From the NCBI GenBank assembly GCA_977006965.1, contig OZ345364.1:310001-374000 (forward strand): 64,000 bases of DNA, read 5' to 3'. Shown here one piece after another: positions 42,000-53,372 of this stretch (the first letter of the stretch is position 1; each line of letters starts with the position of its first letter). The position numbers and the translations under genes are program-made. Source of the DNA: Phymatolithon calcareum. Taxonomy: Eukaryota > Rhodophyta > Florideophyceae > Hapalidiales. The notes under the pieces were generated by a model. The model made no database searches, had not been told where the DNA came from, and worked only from the letters and a program-made list of their open reading frames with translations.

Positions 42000-42295
42000 C
42001 CAGAATGGAATTCTCGATGTGATGAGGCGTTCGAATCACTGAAGCTTGCAATTAAAAGTGCTCTGATCCTGGTATCTCCTGTCTGGAAACAATCGTTCAG
42101 AGAACATATCCATGTCTCTATATATGCGGTAGGAAGTACATTGACACAGCTGGATGAGGAGGGAAACAATCGTGAAATAGTATTCTATTCCAAGAAGCTG
42201 AGTCCGGCCGAGTAAAACCACACTGCAAATGATCGTGAGCAAATGGGTCTCATATACTTCTTGCAGCAATTTCGATGCTATCTGGAAGGAAACGT
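42000..42295 (+). pseudogene. gypsy RNase H region
   Basis: Readable pieces are ISIYAVGSTLTQLDEEGNNREIVFYSKKLSPAE, a stop, then NHTANDREQMGLIYFLQQFRCYLEG. These correspond to the D..S...GA.L.Q and (Y/N)....E...... regions of Ty3 RNase H; the first Asp is replaced. Confidence 0.7.
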
Positions 42296-42539
42296 TTTGA
42301 GATATTCACGGATAACCAAGTCCTCAGGCACTTCTTTTCCAAGCAGAAGCTAAGTCGGAAAGAGGCAACGTGGCTGGAGACTTTTGGAAATTTTGGATTC
42401 TTTCCAATAACATTGAAGCCATGAAATATTCATGTATTAGGTGATACCCTATCCAGAGCTCTATACATCTCTTTCAACTCCTTGCGAGCTTGATGCAGTT
42501 CTGAACGGTTACGCACATGATCAAACAGAAGAAAGATCA

Positions 42540-43060
42540 CGGTAGCCAGAAGTTTACTGATTCGAGTTCTCTGGAGGTATCCGAGAGACGATGGAGATCG
42601 CTTGCGACTGACTTTATAGCGAGCCTTGCCAAGACGAATACTGGCTTTGACTGCATTACTACCTGGGTGGATCGTTTATCAAGAAGATTCACTTCATTCC
42701 ACCCAGAGAGACAGTTAACGCAGTCGATGTTGCAAACGCCTTCTTCCATAACGTATTCAAGCACTACGGTTTGCCTCATAGCATCGTCTCGGATCGGGAT
42801 GCCAATTTTAATTCGAGGTTTTGGCGTCTGCTTATGGAGCTCTGTGGTATCAAGCCCAAGATGTCTTCAAGCCGCCATCCCAAACTGATGGTCCATTGGA
42901 AATTACGAACAGAATGGTTGGGAACTACTTACGATGCTTCTGGTCCTACCATCAAAATAATTGGGACGATCTGCTGGTCTGAGCTTAATTCACCTACACT
43001 CAGCCATGAGCGAAGACTTGGGAATGTCTCTATTTGAAATGGACTTAGGATGAAAGCCAA
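42540..43060 (+). pseudogene. gypsy integrase core
   Basis: WRSLATDFIASLAKTNTGFDCITTWVDRLSRRF holds the first catalytic Asp. In another frame HYGLPHSIVSDRDANFNSRFWRLLMELCGIKPKMSS holds the second, but the HP.TDGQSE motif is reduced to HPKLMVHWK, so the catalytic Glu is lost. Confidence 0.75.
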
Positions 43061-43199
43061 TGTCTGTTTTGCATCTGTTGACTAAGGAAAATTGTGAGGT
43101 TGAAAGTGTCTCTGAGTTTAAGTCTTGGCCTCATGTTTCTCATGACGATGCTAAATATGCCTACAAGATTTGAGAGGCTCGCCAAAGTGCTCGGACATC

Positions 43200-43651
43200 G
43201 CTGACTCACAAACCTCATTCCTTATAAGTCTCAAAAATCGGATAAGTTGTTCTCTAAACGCTTTGCTCCGTTTACTGTGAAGAGACTCATGGGGAAAAAT
43301 GCTGTCAAACTGGAGTTGCCTTGTCATTTAAGGATTAATGATATGGTTAACGTTGTTCATACAACTCCGTACTTTGACCAGTCTACTGATATATCCGCAT
43401 CCATCCCAGCTGTACATGACCCTGTTCCCGCTGTTGAAGGGGAAGAGTTTGTTGTGGATTCGATCCTGAAACATAGGAAGAGAGGGAAAGGATATCAGTT
43501 CTTGACTCTAATGAAAGGAAGTCCAAAACCTGGTGCAGAATTGCAGCCGAGTCGAGACTTCATAGACAAGTATGGAACTGTGGCACAAATGTTCCTGGAT
43601 TACATCAAGGACAACAAGATTATGCCGCATCTCTACGTTGAAGATGAATAA
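43200..43651 (+). pseudogene. gypsy pol C-terminus with chromodomain-like end
   Basis: FSKRFAPFTVKRLMGKNAVKLELP is the familiar segment after integrase (KL.P...GP......G...). It is followed by EEFVVDSILKHRKRGKGYQFLTLMKG, which resembles the start of a chromodomain (E..V..IL..R...G...YLV.WKG), so this probably was a chromovirus-type element. Confidence 0.65.
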
Positions 43652-43696
43652 CGGCGACGTCATTGACAAGGACGTCAATAGGAGGTGGTCGGGAAT

Positions 43697-44042
43697 TGTG
43701 TAACAAAGACATACATGCAACGCGTAAGTAATGACAGATTTGCTGGCTGTCAGCATGCACTTCCGGATGCTCCTGGAAGCATGGGAGAAATATCCAGAAT
43801 ATTCGAGCACATAAACTATTTGACGAATGCATTGCTGTAAAAACATTTCTGGAGCTCTCTAGATAATTCGTATTTTAGGGTTTTATGATATTTGTAAGCT
43901 ACGTGTAAGTAATTCAATGCCTATATAAGGCATGCTCGACTGGCGGACTGGAGTCAAGCACAAAACCAACCAACTCAAGTGAGGTCAAGTCAACAAACCT
44001 CTACTAATCTCATCTTTATCTATACCAATACTGTGCCTTTCA
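43697..44042 (+). repeat. 3' LTR of the gypsy element
   Basis: It begins TGTGTAACAAAG after a purine-rich tract (GGAGGTGGTCGGGAATTG) and ends near CTGTGCCTTTCA. A TATA-like CTATATAAGG at 43921 is followed by a possible R/U5 region. The exact ends are uncertain because the 5' LTR is absent and a LINE starts a few bases later. Confidence 0.55.
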
Positions 44043-44430
44043 ACTCTAAGCTCGATCAACATGCGTTCCAAGCTGGACAGGATGGCATTTTCTCCGAAGC
44101 GTTGCTACTCATCCGAGAGGAGGGCAACAGTTTCCTGCTAGCCACAATCACAAAAGCCGGCCAGCTCGGCTGCTGGCCTGACGATTGGAATAAGGCACTT
44201 ATGGTTCTAATATGCAAGAAAGGGGGCCCAAGCTCACCAAAAAGCTGCAGACCGATTTCTCTATTATCGCCCGCTCGCAAAATATTTGAATCAGCAGTGG
44301 ACAATCTGATCAGGAAGGAATATGGATTCGACAGATCCTAAAAGGGCTTCTAGCCCAGAATGGCACGGAAAGGCCCTCCTCCGTTATATAGCAGTCGTGA
44401 AACAAGGAAGGATCTCATACAGAGGTGCGA

Positions 44431-45540
44431 TAAAATTAATTGGAAAAAATTAATTGCACTTAGTGCAATTGCAATACTGAATTTTCTAAAATCCTCCAAT
44501 TCCAATTATTAATTTTTCTTCTATGAAGAATTGCAATACGTTTTTATTGGTGTAAACATTCTCCAATTAATTCCAATTAATTGCTTCTTTGTTCTTGACC
44601 GTTACCACCAAGACAAACGAATGCTTCTTTTGGTACTTGGCGACTGCCGCTTGGCGACTATCGCCAAAAGACCCTCACCTGCCGGTATACTAAGGTGCTA
44701 GTCTTGCAACCGCCTGCTATACATATTGCAGTCATCTGTATCATTTTCAGCACATTAGCAGCCGCAATTGACTTCAAAGAGCATTTCAGAAGCTCAGCTA
44801 TGAAGCCAATCGCGAAGAAGCGCAAAACCAGTTCCATTACTATCACCGAGCCGAAAGTTGGAGCAAAGGAGCAAGTCGGACAGATCCTAACACCGATCAG
44901 AGCCCACTTGGAGGCTGCGGACTCGGAACGCAGTACATTTCTGCAACCAGTGCCATTGTATAAGATCCTCATTTTGAATCTGGTGTCATGAAAATACAGC
45001 AAAGAAGGACGCATACTATGACGGCTCAAGAGCGTCATGCCTGTCAAGGAATGTTGCATGAATCAGTCGAGAATCACCATATTGCGCAACGGATTGCTCC
45101 TGGTGGCATTGAAGACGTTCTTAATGCCGGAGACGATAGTTCTTATGAAGAGGAGTACATCAATTGTGATTATATTTTGGCTTCCCGTGCTGAAGTAGAA
45201 CGACTTTGAAGTCTTGGGAAGTATGTCCTTACTGATCAACGCTTCAGACTAGAACCCGTTCTTTTCGAGTCACTTTTGTTTTTGAAAGTGAACAGCGGTT
45301 TTTAGGATCAGAATATAGTCTCCCAGACTGTTCGAGTGTGCAGAGGGACCAAGAAATAGAGGAATGTAAAAACCGGGAGAAATCTACAACTAATTGGCTT
45401 ATTGCAATTATTGCTAAGACAAAAAATAGCAATAGCAATTTTAATTTTTGTGGCAAGAATAATTTCAATATATATTTTGGCGTACGATTTTTTTCCAATT
45501 CTCTCTAATTGAATTGCTTCTACCCACTGGGTGATTCACA
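44431..45540 (+). mobile_element. hAT-type DNA transposon remnant (first insertion)
   Basis: About 1.1 kb of AT-rich DNA separates adjoining LINE segments. The plus strand holds a transposase C-terminus: 44988-45209 ends INCDYILASRAEVERL, a stop, then GKYVLTDQRFRLEPVLFESLLFLKVN. This fits the C-terminal dimerisation region of hAT transposases (AEVER(L/V)(W/F)S). Candidate ends (AATTAATTGGAAAAAA and a reversed GGAAAAAA-containing end) are poorly conserved, so the boundaries are approximate. Confidence 0.6.
44695..45300 (+). pseudogene. hAT transposase C-terminal fragment
   Basis: Two overlapping ORFs (44695-44991 and 44988-45209) plus the sequence after the stop at 45207 make up the fragment. 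The Trp that normally follows AEVERL has become a stop (TGG to TGA). The catalytic region upstream is missing. Confidence 0.55.
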
Positions 45541-45833
45541 TAATCTGTGCTAAACCTAAAGTCAGCATACGACCGAGTCCCAAGGGAGGAGCTTATGCGA
45601 GAAATCGATCTCTCATCGCTTGCCTCTTTTTCCCTGCAGACTAAATTCTCTGCCATGAACGACTTAGGAAGAACTCAAGGGACAAGCGAGCGCGGAGTCC
45701 CCCAATTATCGTCCATTAGCTCCACACTGTTCAAAATCCTCATGGATACCCTGGCAGAAAGAGTAACGGCTATTAACCTCAACGAGCCTTCGTTTGAACA
45801 TATTTGTCGACCACGTGATAGTAATGGCAATAA

Positions 45834-46907
45834 CAGAGCTCCAACGCGTATTACTTTTTAGTATTCCGGACTTTCGTTCAATAAGCAATACGTATTCATC
45901 GGTCCGTAGGCTCGCAATAATAACGGCAATAGTCAGTGGGCTCGCAATAGGGATTTTACACGGAACGCGGAAAACCATGGCGCAGCTCCTCACAAGAACT
46001 CTTCTATCAGCAAATTATCCAACCAACCTACTCGAATGTGTGTCCGCGCAAGACCATCCATCAAACAGTAGAGCACCGCGGGTATTCCTCATTTCTTGCG
46101 CTATACGCTGCTCAACCAACACCACGAGCTTGAATATCACGTCCACGACAGTTTTGCACGCCAACGGTACATTGAACCGAGAGAATCGATTGTACTCTCC
46201 ATCTTCGACGATGGATATCGGCGCATTCTTCACAGTTACCAGTCGAATGTACCAATACATTGCTATGTCGTACTCGAAAAGAGCGTTTCGTGCAAAATGG
46301 TAGCGAATCGAATAACCTCGGCGTTCGGAATCCGCCAGCGCTTCATTGTACAACCGAAGTATAGTTGCCTCTTGCACTTTCGATTCCTGACCGCATCCGT
46401 AGCATCTCTTCAGATGTGCATTCGGATGGCTGAATCCTTTGCGCTCCAGGAACGCGAGTGTTGACGAAGGACAACCATGTTTCGGACATCAGTACTTCAC
46501 GAATTCTTTCTCGACTTGCCGGCCACTTGACTTGTCGAGAGCAGAGCGCTTATCGCGTCCAACAAGCGTCATCAACTGCTGGACAATTTTATTCACGCGG
46601 GGTTGTTTCATCGCGGACATCGTCGTCCGGCTTCGTCGTCGACGTTGCCCGTACGCGGGGTAGAGCGATGTTCTTCAATACAAGCGCTATGAAGAACGTG
46701 TCTAAATTTGCCTTTGTATCGTAGTGCAAATATATTAATCGCTATGTAAACAAGAACTTAATCTAACATGGTCAATGTACCGTGTCGTAATACGAACTTG
46801 TTTTCGGTTCTGCAATACGTATGGCAATGACCGAGCTCAGTGCAATGTGCTATTCCTATTCATTATTGCAATATATTGCAATAGGAATTAATTTCGTCGG
46901 AGCTTTG
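45834..46907 (-). mobile_element. hAT-type DNA transposon (second insertion) with 8-bp target duplication
   Basis: The element starts CAGAGCTCCAACG and ends with the complement of CAAAGCTCCGACG, a 13-bp terminal repeat with two mismatches. It is flanked by GGCAATAA (45826-45833) and GGCAAGAA (46908-46915). The empty site in the related LINE at 20947 reads GGCAAGAA once. Eight-base duplication and CA(G/A)AG termini are hAT hallmarks. The minus strand encodes only the transposase N-terminal part, so it is non-autonomous. Confidence 0.85.
46015..46500 (-). pseudogene. hAT transposase N-terminal fragment with BED-like finger
   Basis: Upstream codons (about 46430-46380) read HLKRCYGCGQES, the end of a BED-type zinc finger. 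The ORF continues MQEATILRL, RYHFARNALFEYDIAMYWYI, APISIVEDGEYNRFSRF, then RNTRGALLFDGWSCADTH. The last motif contains the DGW(S/T) Asp, the first catalytic residue region of hAT transposases. The protein ends soon after. Confidence 0.65.
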
Positions 46908-47999
46908 GGCAAGAAAAGAAGAAGAACTACAGAAAATGATCCACGTATGCTCCAAATGGGCATGGGTCTATCGAATGACGTGGTTGACCCGAAAAAGTTC
47001 AGTCATACTCCCACGTCGAAGGATCGGAAACCCCATCATACTGGCAGACGAGGAAATACGTCCCACTGCAGACTATCTGGGGAAGACAATTGACGCGAAC
47101 GGTAGTCGTGACGACAAGCTTCTGAAGCGATTCAAAAGCGCAAGCGGAAAAGTCCGGCTTGTGAGCAATCTAGAAATGACAGCATCAGGCTCTTCAAAGA
47201 TTTTATCAGGCCAGTATATGAGTACGCTGCGCATATAACACCCGGCACAATAGGTGTATCGAAAGCAGCAGTGAAAATTCAGAAGGACATTGCAACGATA
47301 GTGTTTGTGAAGTGGCAGCGCGGCACTGGAGAAGACTAATGAAACTGTGTCAAATAAAGCCATGGGAGATTCACCGACAGCACCTGCTCCAGGAGCTAAG
47401 AAGAAGATTAAAGAAGATTGTGGAAAAGACCGAAGACACAAAGGCAGAGCTAAAACTCAAAACTCTCGAATGTGCACTGAAATCAAGCACAGCAACTGAC
47501 ATTCAAGATAGATCTGGCCTTCGGCGAGTATGGGAGCAGCAAGAAGAGCACCGGATCAGGAAAATTACATTCGCCAAGAAAAGTATACCGCACCAAGCAG
47601 TGAGGATGAAAAAAGCAGATACAGAATTCTTTGCGCAAGGTGATTTGTTGGCCATTTTCCGAGAAACCCACCGAGGTTAGTTGAAGAAATGGGCAGCCAA
47701 GGAGCATGGGCAGTTGGAACACTCAGAAGAATCCTGAAGAAGCCTACATGGACCCCTGCAGAAGAGATTGACGTGACAAGAGCCATTGACGTGATTCTAT
47801 GTAATTCCGACTAAGGAAGCTGAAATTTTTCAATGCTAGTAGAATATGCGTAGAAAAGTGCCGACTTTCTTCCAGTAAGGACACATAGCACCGTCTCAAC
47901 AAATCCATTTAATTACGACTACCGAGCATTGCGCTGTTTCGTGATCTCACTAAATTTCCTGGGAATCGTTTCGGTGTGTGCGCATCGAAAGTGATCTCG

Positions 48000-48188
48000 C
48001 CACAGTGCCCTGTACTAAAAGAAGAAGCGACATCTCTAAAACTGCTATGAGCTATCAAAAACAACTGAGTACATGCTAGGGGCTCAGATAGAATACCAGA
48101 CTTAAGAGTAGAGCGACCCTAGTGAGGGTAGCACCTGAGGAAGCCTTGCCCGTATATTCGTATGACTGTGGGGCTTTAAAAAATTGCA
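48000..48188 (+). mobile_element. LINE family II, 3' tail
   Basis: Tail bases AGTAGAGCGACCCTAGTGAGG, then GAGGAAGCCTTGCCCGTATATTCG ... GGGGCTTTAAAAAATTG. It is almost identical to 53100-53275. Just downstream, 48270-48360 on the minus strand, is a scrap of the LINE C-terminal domain (DLNGDNRLDT-like). Confidence 0.75.
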
Positions 48189-48778
48189 AAAAAATACACA
48201 TGTTCAATTCTGCAGCTTTGGGATAAACAGTGGAAAAAACTTTAATCGCTGGAAAACATTGCACGGGGTAAAAGCTCATTAAATGCTTTCTAGGTATCCA
48301 ATCTGTTGTCTCCGTTGAGGTCATGTCCTGACAGAGTAAGGCCAGCAGTGCTTCAAGAGCCTACAACAGGACTTCCTCGTTTTGTGCCATCATTTCAAAA
48401 TTTCTTTTCGTCTCAGTACGTCACGAGACGAGTGATTCCGGGATGGAGTTGTCACTCTGGATTGTAGCTTGGCGAACCAAGTGGTGTTTGCCCATTCGCA
48501 ACATATGCAAGCCAACTCCGGTACCCATCGTCGGCGCGCGCTACGACGTCCCGGGAGTGCTCTTGATCTAAATCAACGAGTGCACTTCCAATAATCATTG
48601 GTTCAGCTTGCGTCAAAAGTACCCTGTGGAGTTCAAGAATCGTGTTCGCCCTTCACTACAGATTTTCAAAAAGTTTAGAATTCTATCACAAGTATAAGTA
48701 CGAATAAGATCACTTTACAAATACGAAAAAGGTCAATTACCTAAACAACAATAAGCATGACTGAGACATGCCGTCAAG

Positions 48779-51043
48779 TCACTCAATAATGGGAGTACTC
48801 GACGCTTCAGAGTCAAGCACTGGCCTTGAGGTCACTCCTGGCATATAGCCTTTCTCCGCTTCGGTGCCGAGGAAGCTGGATAAATTCTGTCTCTGCAACT
48901 GCGACTCTGACTCGTCGACGTCAATATAGTCCTCCTCCATCTCGTCCTCGCTATCGCCGTACAGAAAATTCTTCAACCCGACTGTCTGGATGGCCTGAAT
49001 TGTCATGGACTCTGGCAGCATATTCGCGTTGTTCAGTACAAAGATATACTTCTTCATAATGCCAGCAATTCGCATCAGCACATAGATCAAAGCAAGCACT
49101 GCAACCCCAAGGGCCACACCCAACAGAACGATATTCATCTCCTTATCAGCCTTCGTTAGCAAACTCTCGGTCTTGGTGGAACTCTTGCCGGTTGCGGCAA
49201 CTGCCCGTATGACGAACTTAGCTGCCGAAGCGGCATTCTTCTTTTTCTCCACTGAACCGTACAATTCCTTGGCTTCGAATGCAAGTTTGGCAATAGTGCC
49301 TGCCAGGTTGACAGTCGAGAAGAAGAGAACCCATTCAACACACCACATGAAAAATTTGTGTGATCCAAACCAAAACAGCTTTTCAGCCGGACTTGCCACA
49401 CGACCGAGTCTGGGAATGAGTTTGACTACCCATCGGGGATATCGTCTTCCAGGTTGCGCCAACTGCGCTGCCTCAAGATCCAGAGCATTTTTCGCGATAC
49501 TTGCCGTGGGTTTCTGTCGCTCACGAATTCGTCGAATAGCCTCGGCGCGCCTTGTGCTCTTCTCCGACATGCTCCTCTGCATTCGCTCAAGTTCTTCCGC
49601 CCTCTCGTCAAGGAAGTTCGAGTCCACGGCAACGTAGGCACTCTTCTTCTCGTTCACTACAATTTCCGAAGAGTTCACCGTACGCTCCGCCAGCTCGGAA
49701 GTCGGGAGTGCCATGGACATTTCCAACGATCGGCGTTCCATCCCCTGCTCGCTTATACGGCCTTCGGATAACACGTCCGGAAGATAAGGACCTGGCCTGT
49801 TTGAACTGATCTGTGCCGTCGGCCGGTCGATTGAGCCGGTCTTTCTGAGATCGATTGAGTGTCGTTGCGCTGTCTCGCTGTCAACCACCCCGTGCGGCTT
49901 GTCCAGTCCGGACGGTACGTAGGCCATGTTTGCGTAGATAGGCTGCTGTGTAAGAATGCCGCCAGCATGGTGTTTCTTCTTGTAACTCTTGCTGCTGCGT
50001 TGTTCGGAATTTCGCGGGTGCACAGTGTCCTGGGAGCGTCGATTAGAATTCTCTGCTTCCATTCGTGCCTCCTCCTCTGCTATCAGATATTCTTCTTCGA
50101 TGGTGCGCCTGTCGACTGTGTCGTAGTATGTCGCGGGATTCTTCGTCATTTTCCAGTACACGCGACGGATCTTCGCGGCAAGCAGGGCTGTGAAAACAAC
50201 GTTGAGAACGGAATCGGCGATGAGAAATGCTGGTTCGAAATGCTTTAAGCTAGCAATATGTTTCTTGGTAAACTTGGCATACGCGCGGATGAGGTCAAGG
50301 AGCACTATAGCTAGGAAGAACGCAAAGTGCGTCCAGTGAATCTCGACAAGCTCGATGAAGGTTGCACTTTTGATCTTCCGGAGGAAAGTAGCAAATTGAA
50401 AATCCGGCGGCAGGTTGCGGAAATAGATGAACTGGAAGCGTGTGTCATGGAATGTCATGATTTCATGCAACTTCCAGTAGCGGAATAAGCGGGATGGTTT
50501 GGGGAACCACCAGGAAAACCAGCGCCAACATGCACCAGAATGTTTCTCGAGTCGATCGGAAAGTTTGCGGTATGAATCCTTCTTCGCGAGGTACTTGGCG
50601 AGATCCATGTGCTCTAGATCAATCCATCGATTGGATAGCCTCAGACTGATGTGAATGGTGACCATGACGACAACTGTGTGGAAGACAGCAAAGATAAAGA
50701 TAAAGATGTGGGCCACTTCGACTGTGAGCTGGGTGTCCTTCGTGACCACGGGGGCTATGAAGAGGTATAAAATAAAACCGAATGACACGGCACCAAGAAT
50801 CATGAGCTCGCGATAAAGATTTCGCAACACGGCCTGTAGCTGCGGATGCCGGTGCGCGACCCAATGTTCGAGCTTGTGCAAGAGAAACTCGACGAAGAGG
50901 GCAAAGAGGATGAGGGCGACGACGAGCCATTCGGCCAGTTCGCGGTCGACTTTGCCGCCGGCCATGGTTGCTGGGCGACGCAGTCGTGCCGTGAGAGCAG
51001 GAAAGAGTACCTTCAGACCATTAATAAAGTCCAAGGGAGGCAA
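48779..51043 (-). CDS. MLO-like multi-pass membrane protein
   Basis: The ORF is intact and intronless; 754 aa from the first Met, 728 aa from a second Met (MAGGKVDRELAEW) that sits closer to the family start. Features of MLO proteins are clear: TM1 at about 38-56 (WLVVALILFALFVEFLLHKL), the ELMILGAVSFGFILYLF motif at TM2, and a VAHIFIFIFAVFHTVVVMVTI helix matching the family's LHIFIFVLAVFH. A FHDTRFQF cytosolic stretch and further helices follow near 220-245 and 262-282. A long charged loop (about 305-540) and two late hydrophobic segments (about 553-577 and 627-650) end in an acidic tail (EDEMEEDYIDVDES). MLO proteins act at the plasma membrane in calcium and calmodulin-linked signalling; the role here is inferred. 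No typical calmodulin site was identified. Confidence 0.85.
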   Translation of the reverse strand: MPPLDFINGLKVLFPALTARLRRPATMAGGKVDRELAEWLVVALILFALFVEFLLHKLEHWVAHRHPQLQAVLRNLYRELMILGAVSFGFILYLFIAPVVTKDTQLTVEVAHIFIFIFAVFHTVVVMVTIHISLRLSNRWIDLEHMDLAKYLAKKDSYRKLSDRLEKHSGACWRWFSWWFPKPSRLFRYWKLHEIMTFHDTRFQFIYFRNLPPDFQFATFLRKIKSATFIELVEIHWTHFAFFLAIVLLDLIRAYAKFTKKHIASLKHFEPAFLIADSVLNVVFTALLAAKIRRVYWKMTKNPATYYDTVDRRTIEEEYLIAEEEARMEAENSNRRSQDTVHPRNSEQRSSKSYKKKHHAGGILTQQPIYANMAYVPSGLDKPHGVVDSETAQRHSIDLRKTGSIDRPTAQISSNRPGPYLPDVLSEGRISEQGMERRSLEMSMALPTSELAERTVNSSEIVVNEKKSAYVAVDSNFLDERAEELERMQRSMSEKSTRRAEAIRRIRERQKPTASIAKNALDLEAAQLAQPGRRYPRWVVKLIPRLGRVASPAEKLFWFGSHKFFMWCVEWVLFFSTVNLAGTIAKLAFEAKELYGSVEKKKNAASAAKFVIRAVAATGKSSTKTESLLTKADKEMNIVLLGVALGVAVLALIYVLMRIAGIMKKYIFVLNNANMLPESMTIQAIQTVGLKNFLYGDSEDEMEEDYIDVDESESQLQRQNLSSFLGTEAEKGYMPGVTSRPVLDSEASSTPIIE

Positions 51044-53095
51044 ACGCGAAGGGTAACGCAGTAGATTTGTAGGCTAGGGGAATGACGTGCCTGCACGTCG
51101 TGAAGACAGCAGTTGTCGATGAGATCAGAATAATTGCAGTCATTCGTGTTGTCCAGTTCCTGGCGGATGGACAATTGTTCCTGCCCGGTGTGCTGTGATG
51201 AATTACTGTGGAACTTTGCTATATATATTTCTGGACAAACTTGAGCCACTTGGAGGTCAAATCGTGGCTGCAGGTGCAGCAGACGCACATCTCTACGTCT
51301 GAGAGGAATACATTGCAAGAGGGGTAAAATACAGTAAGAATGAAATTCAATTTGCGAGGATGCTGTCTCACAGGAACACAGTCGCTGTTGGCACTCCGTA
51401 CTGATATACCAAGTGTATTGTACAGAGTGGATGTGTACGACGTATTGATACCCAAAGGGTGGCAGCCCGCTCAGAGACTCCTGTCTCGAGCATTAAAGAA
51501 CCCCGTGGTGCAGCCTACAGTATGCAATTTCTACCGCCAGTCGCTGCAGCCATGCACTATCAATAAAAGACACTTGTTGGGCCGCCTCGTGGGACAGTTT
51601 TCGCTTTATTAATTTGAAGCACGTGCATGTATATATTTTGGAAGAATATTCTAGTCGGGATAAGGTAGAAGAATACACTACATTGGTGATGTTCGTTTCA
51701 AGGCTCTTTTCAAGGCCAACCGAGCACAGGCTCCTATCGCCCCTTTGAATTGCCACTAATTCTAACCTTCGTCCGTGCATTGTCCGATTGTTTCCGTGAA
51801 GATCGCAAACTGCCGAGTATCATATCCAGAGTAACTACCGCCAATAGATATCATTACACAAAACTGATCAGAGTCATACTTCTCAATCCCGCAGAAACAC
51901 AACTGTGTTTTGCATGCAAGGATGAGACGCAGTACTGGAAAATCATTGCTCACATTTCCATTCTGAGTCTCGCAGTCAATAAGATGCGCCGGCATGTACA
52001 CTAAGGAGACCCGCTTATATATCACTTGTAGTTCTTGCTTTCATGGACGTGAACTCCAGTGCAAACTGTAGTGCCGCATGGCTTCGATGAGAACGCTCGG
52101 AGTTTTCTGGGTCAGTGATGCGTCTGACCCATCTATTGTCGGTCTCTGCAAAGCAAACTCACGGCGAGGGAGGATGCTACCAAAACAAGAGAGCTTGATA
52201 AATTGCTTGACGTATATGAGTACGGGGTCACTACGACGATTATAGGAGACATGCAACAGCGAGACGCATCTTGAAGAAAAAGCATTTCGGTTGCGCCACG
52301 CCCGTAAGGGCACTACGGTTCCTGGAAGACATTTGTGGAAATTATTATGCGCTGGATATCTGCCTAGCACAAGAACGGCAATAATGTTTTTCAAGTAACG
52401 AGGGTTTAGAAAGCAAGTCAAAGTACAATCTCCCAACTTCGAAAATGCTCTGAAGAGGAAGAAGAGCAGCTGATTTTGAGCTAGACATCATCTATAGAAT
52501 CTTTCGGGTTACATTGTGCGTGCCAAATAAACTTGGAAAACGACTCTGAGTTCTAGACGATCGGGTGGCATTCAAGAACTTATACGTGGTCCAGGAGCCT
52601 AGATGGGGAAACTATTCCACACAAATGTGTCACGTGCGGGCCACTGAGTGTGGCTCAAAAGTCTTGGATATGCTTGTGTACATTTCTTGGCTGCGAGATA
52701 CATGAGCAGGACTTCATCAAGAGAACTCTTTGTGAAAACACGTTTCCGGCTAGAGCATTATTTTCGTAGACCGCTCATGGCGTCTTTAGCGAGCTCTGAG
52801 GTACACGTGGTAAAACAGCCAGGCAATATTTCTCTCTCACAGGATTTTCTCGCCGGCGTGCCAAAACATGGTTCGAAAATGAGCCCTGGGTGTCTGTGCA
52901 GATGAGTTGCCACTGTATAATATCTACGAGACGAAGAAATGACCGAGGAGGAAACAATGCAAAAAATGGGCAAATTACTAGAGAGTGTCGTAAAACTTAT
53001 TTTGAAAATCGAGACCGAGCGAGCGCTATCGTTGAGGACTTCTAATTTAAAAACTTAATAATTCTCTTGTGTAAACACTTGTATTGATGCAAAAA
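51044..53095. other. Upstream region of the MLO-like gene; no supported gene
   Basis: Overlapping ORFs of at most 131 codons, with no domains. A TATATATATT stretch lies near 51221-51230, about 180 bases upstream of the MLO-like start on the minus strand, a possible core-promoter TATA box. No transposon tail or terminal repeat is visible up to the LINE end at 53100. Confidence 0.4.
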
Positions 53096-53099
53096 GCAT

Positions 53100-53276
53100 T
53101 GTAGTTAGTGGAATAAAACTGCTATGAAGAGCTATCAAATACAACCGAATACATGCTAGGGGCTCAGATAGAATACCATACATAAGAGTAGAGCCACCCT
53201 AGTGAGGGTAGCACCTGAGGAAGCCTTGCCCGTATATTCGTATGACTGTGGGGCTTTAAAAAAATTGAAATAAAAA
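53100..53276 (+). mobile_element. LINE family II, 3' tail
   Basis: Nearly the same as 48010-48188: AGTAGAGCCACCCTAGTGAGG, then GAGGAAGCCTTGCCCGTATATTCG ... GGGGCTTTAAAAAAATTGAAATAAAAAATTG. Confidence 0.75.
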
Positions 53277-53372
53277 ATTGCAGTGTCATCTGCAGTCCTT
53301 CTACAGATTAGTCTGAAGCTGTGGCATAACGGTAAGAACCTTTTCAGACGAAAAGAACGTTTATTACCTGTT

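Larger units (their letters stand above)
37524..44042 (+). mobile_element. Ty3/gypsy-type LTR retrotransposon remnant
   Basis: The order gag (37.6 kb), protease (38.3 kb), RT (41.1-41.97 kb), RNase H (42.0-42.3 kb), integrase (42.55-43.0 kb), chromodomain-like C-terminus (43.25-43.65 kb) and 3' LTR (43697-44042) is the Ty3/gypsy order. The element is broken by many stops and by a foreign block at about 38505-41020. No 5' LTR is visible upstream of 37524, where a LINE end abuts it. Confidence 0.85.
44065..47835 (+). mobile_element. LINE family VII split by two DNA transposons
   Basis: Three LINE segments, 44065-44430, about 45541-45833 and 46908-47835, line up with the uninterrupted relative at 20470-21730. 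They read AGQDGIFSEALLLI ... SCRPISLLSPARKIFESAVDNLIRKEYGF; LNLKSAYDRVPREELMREIDL ... GVPQLSSISSTLFKILMDTLAERVT; and a C-terminal part with HQHLLQELRRRLKKIVEKTEDT, then EEMGSQGAWAVGTLRRILKKPTWTPAEEIDVTRAIDVIL. The fragment order proves that the insertions came later. Confidence 0.85.
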
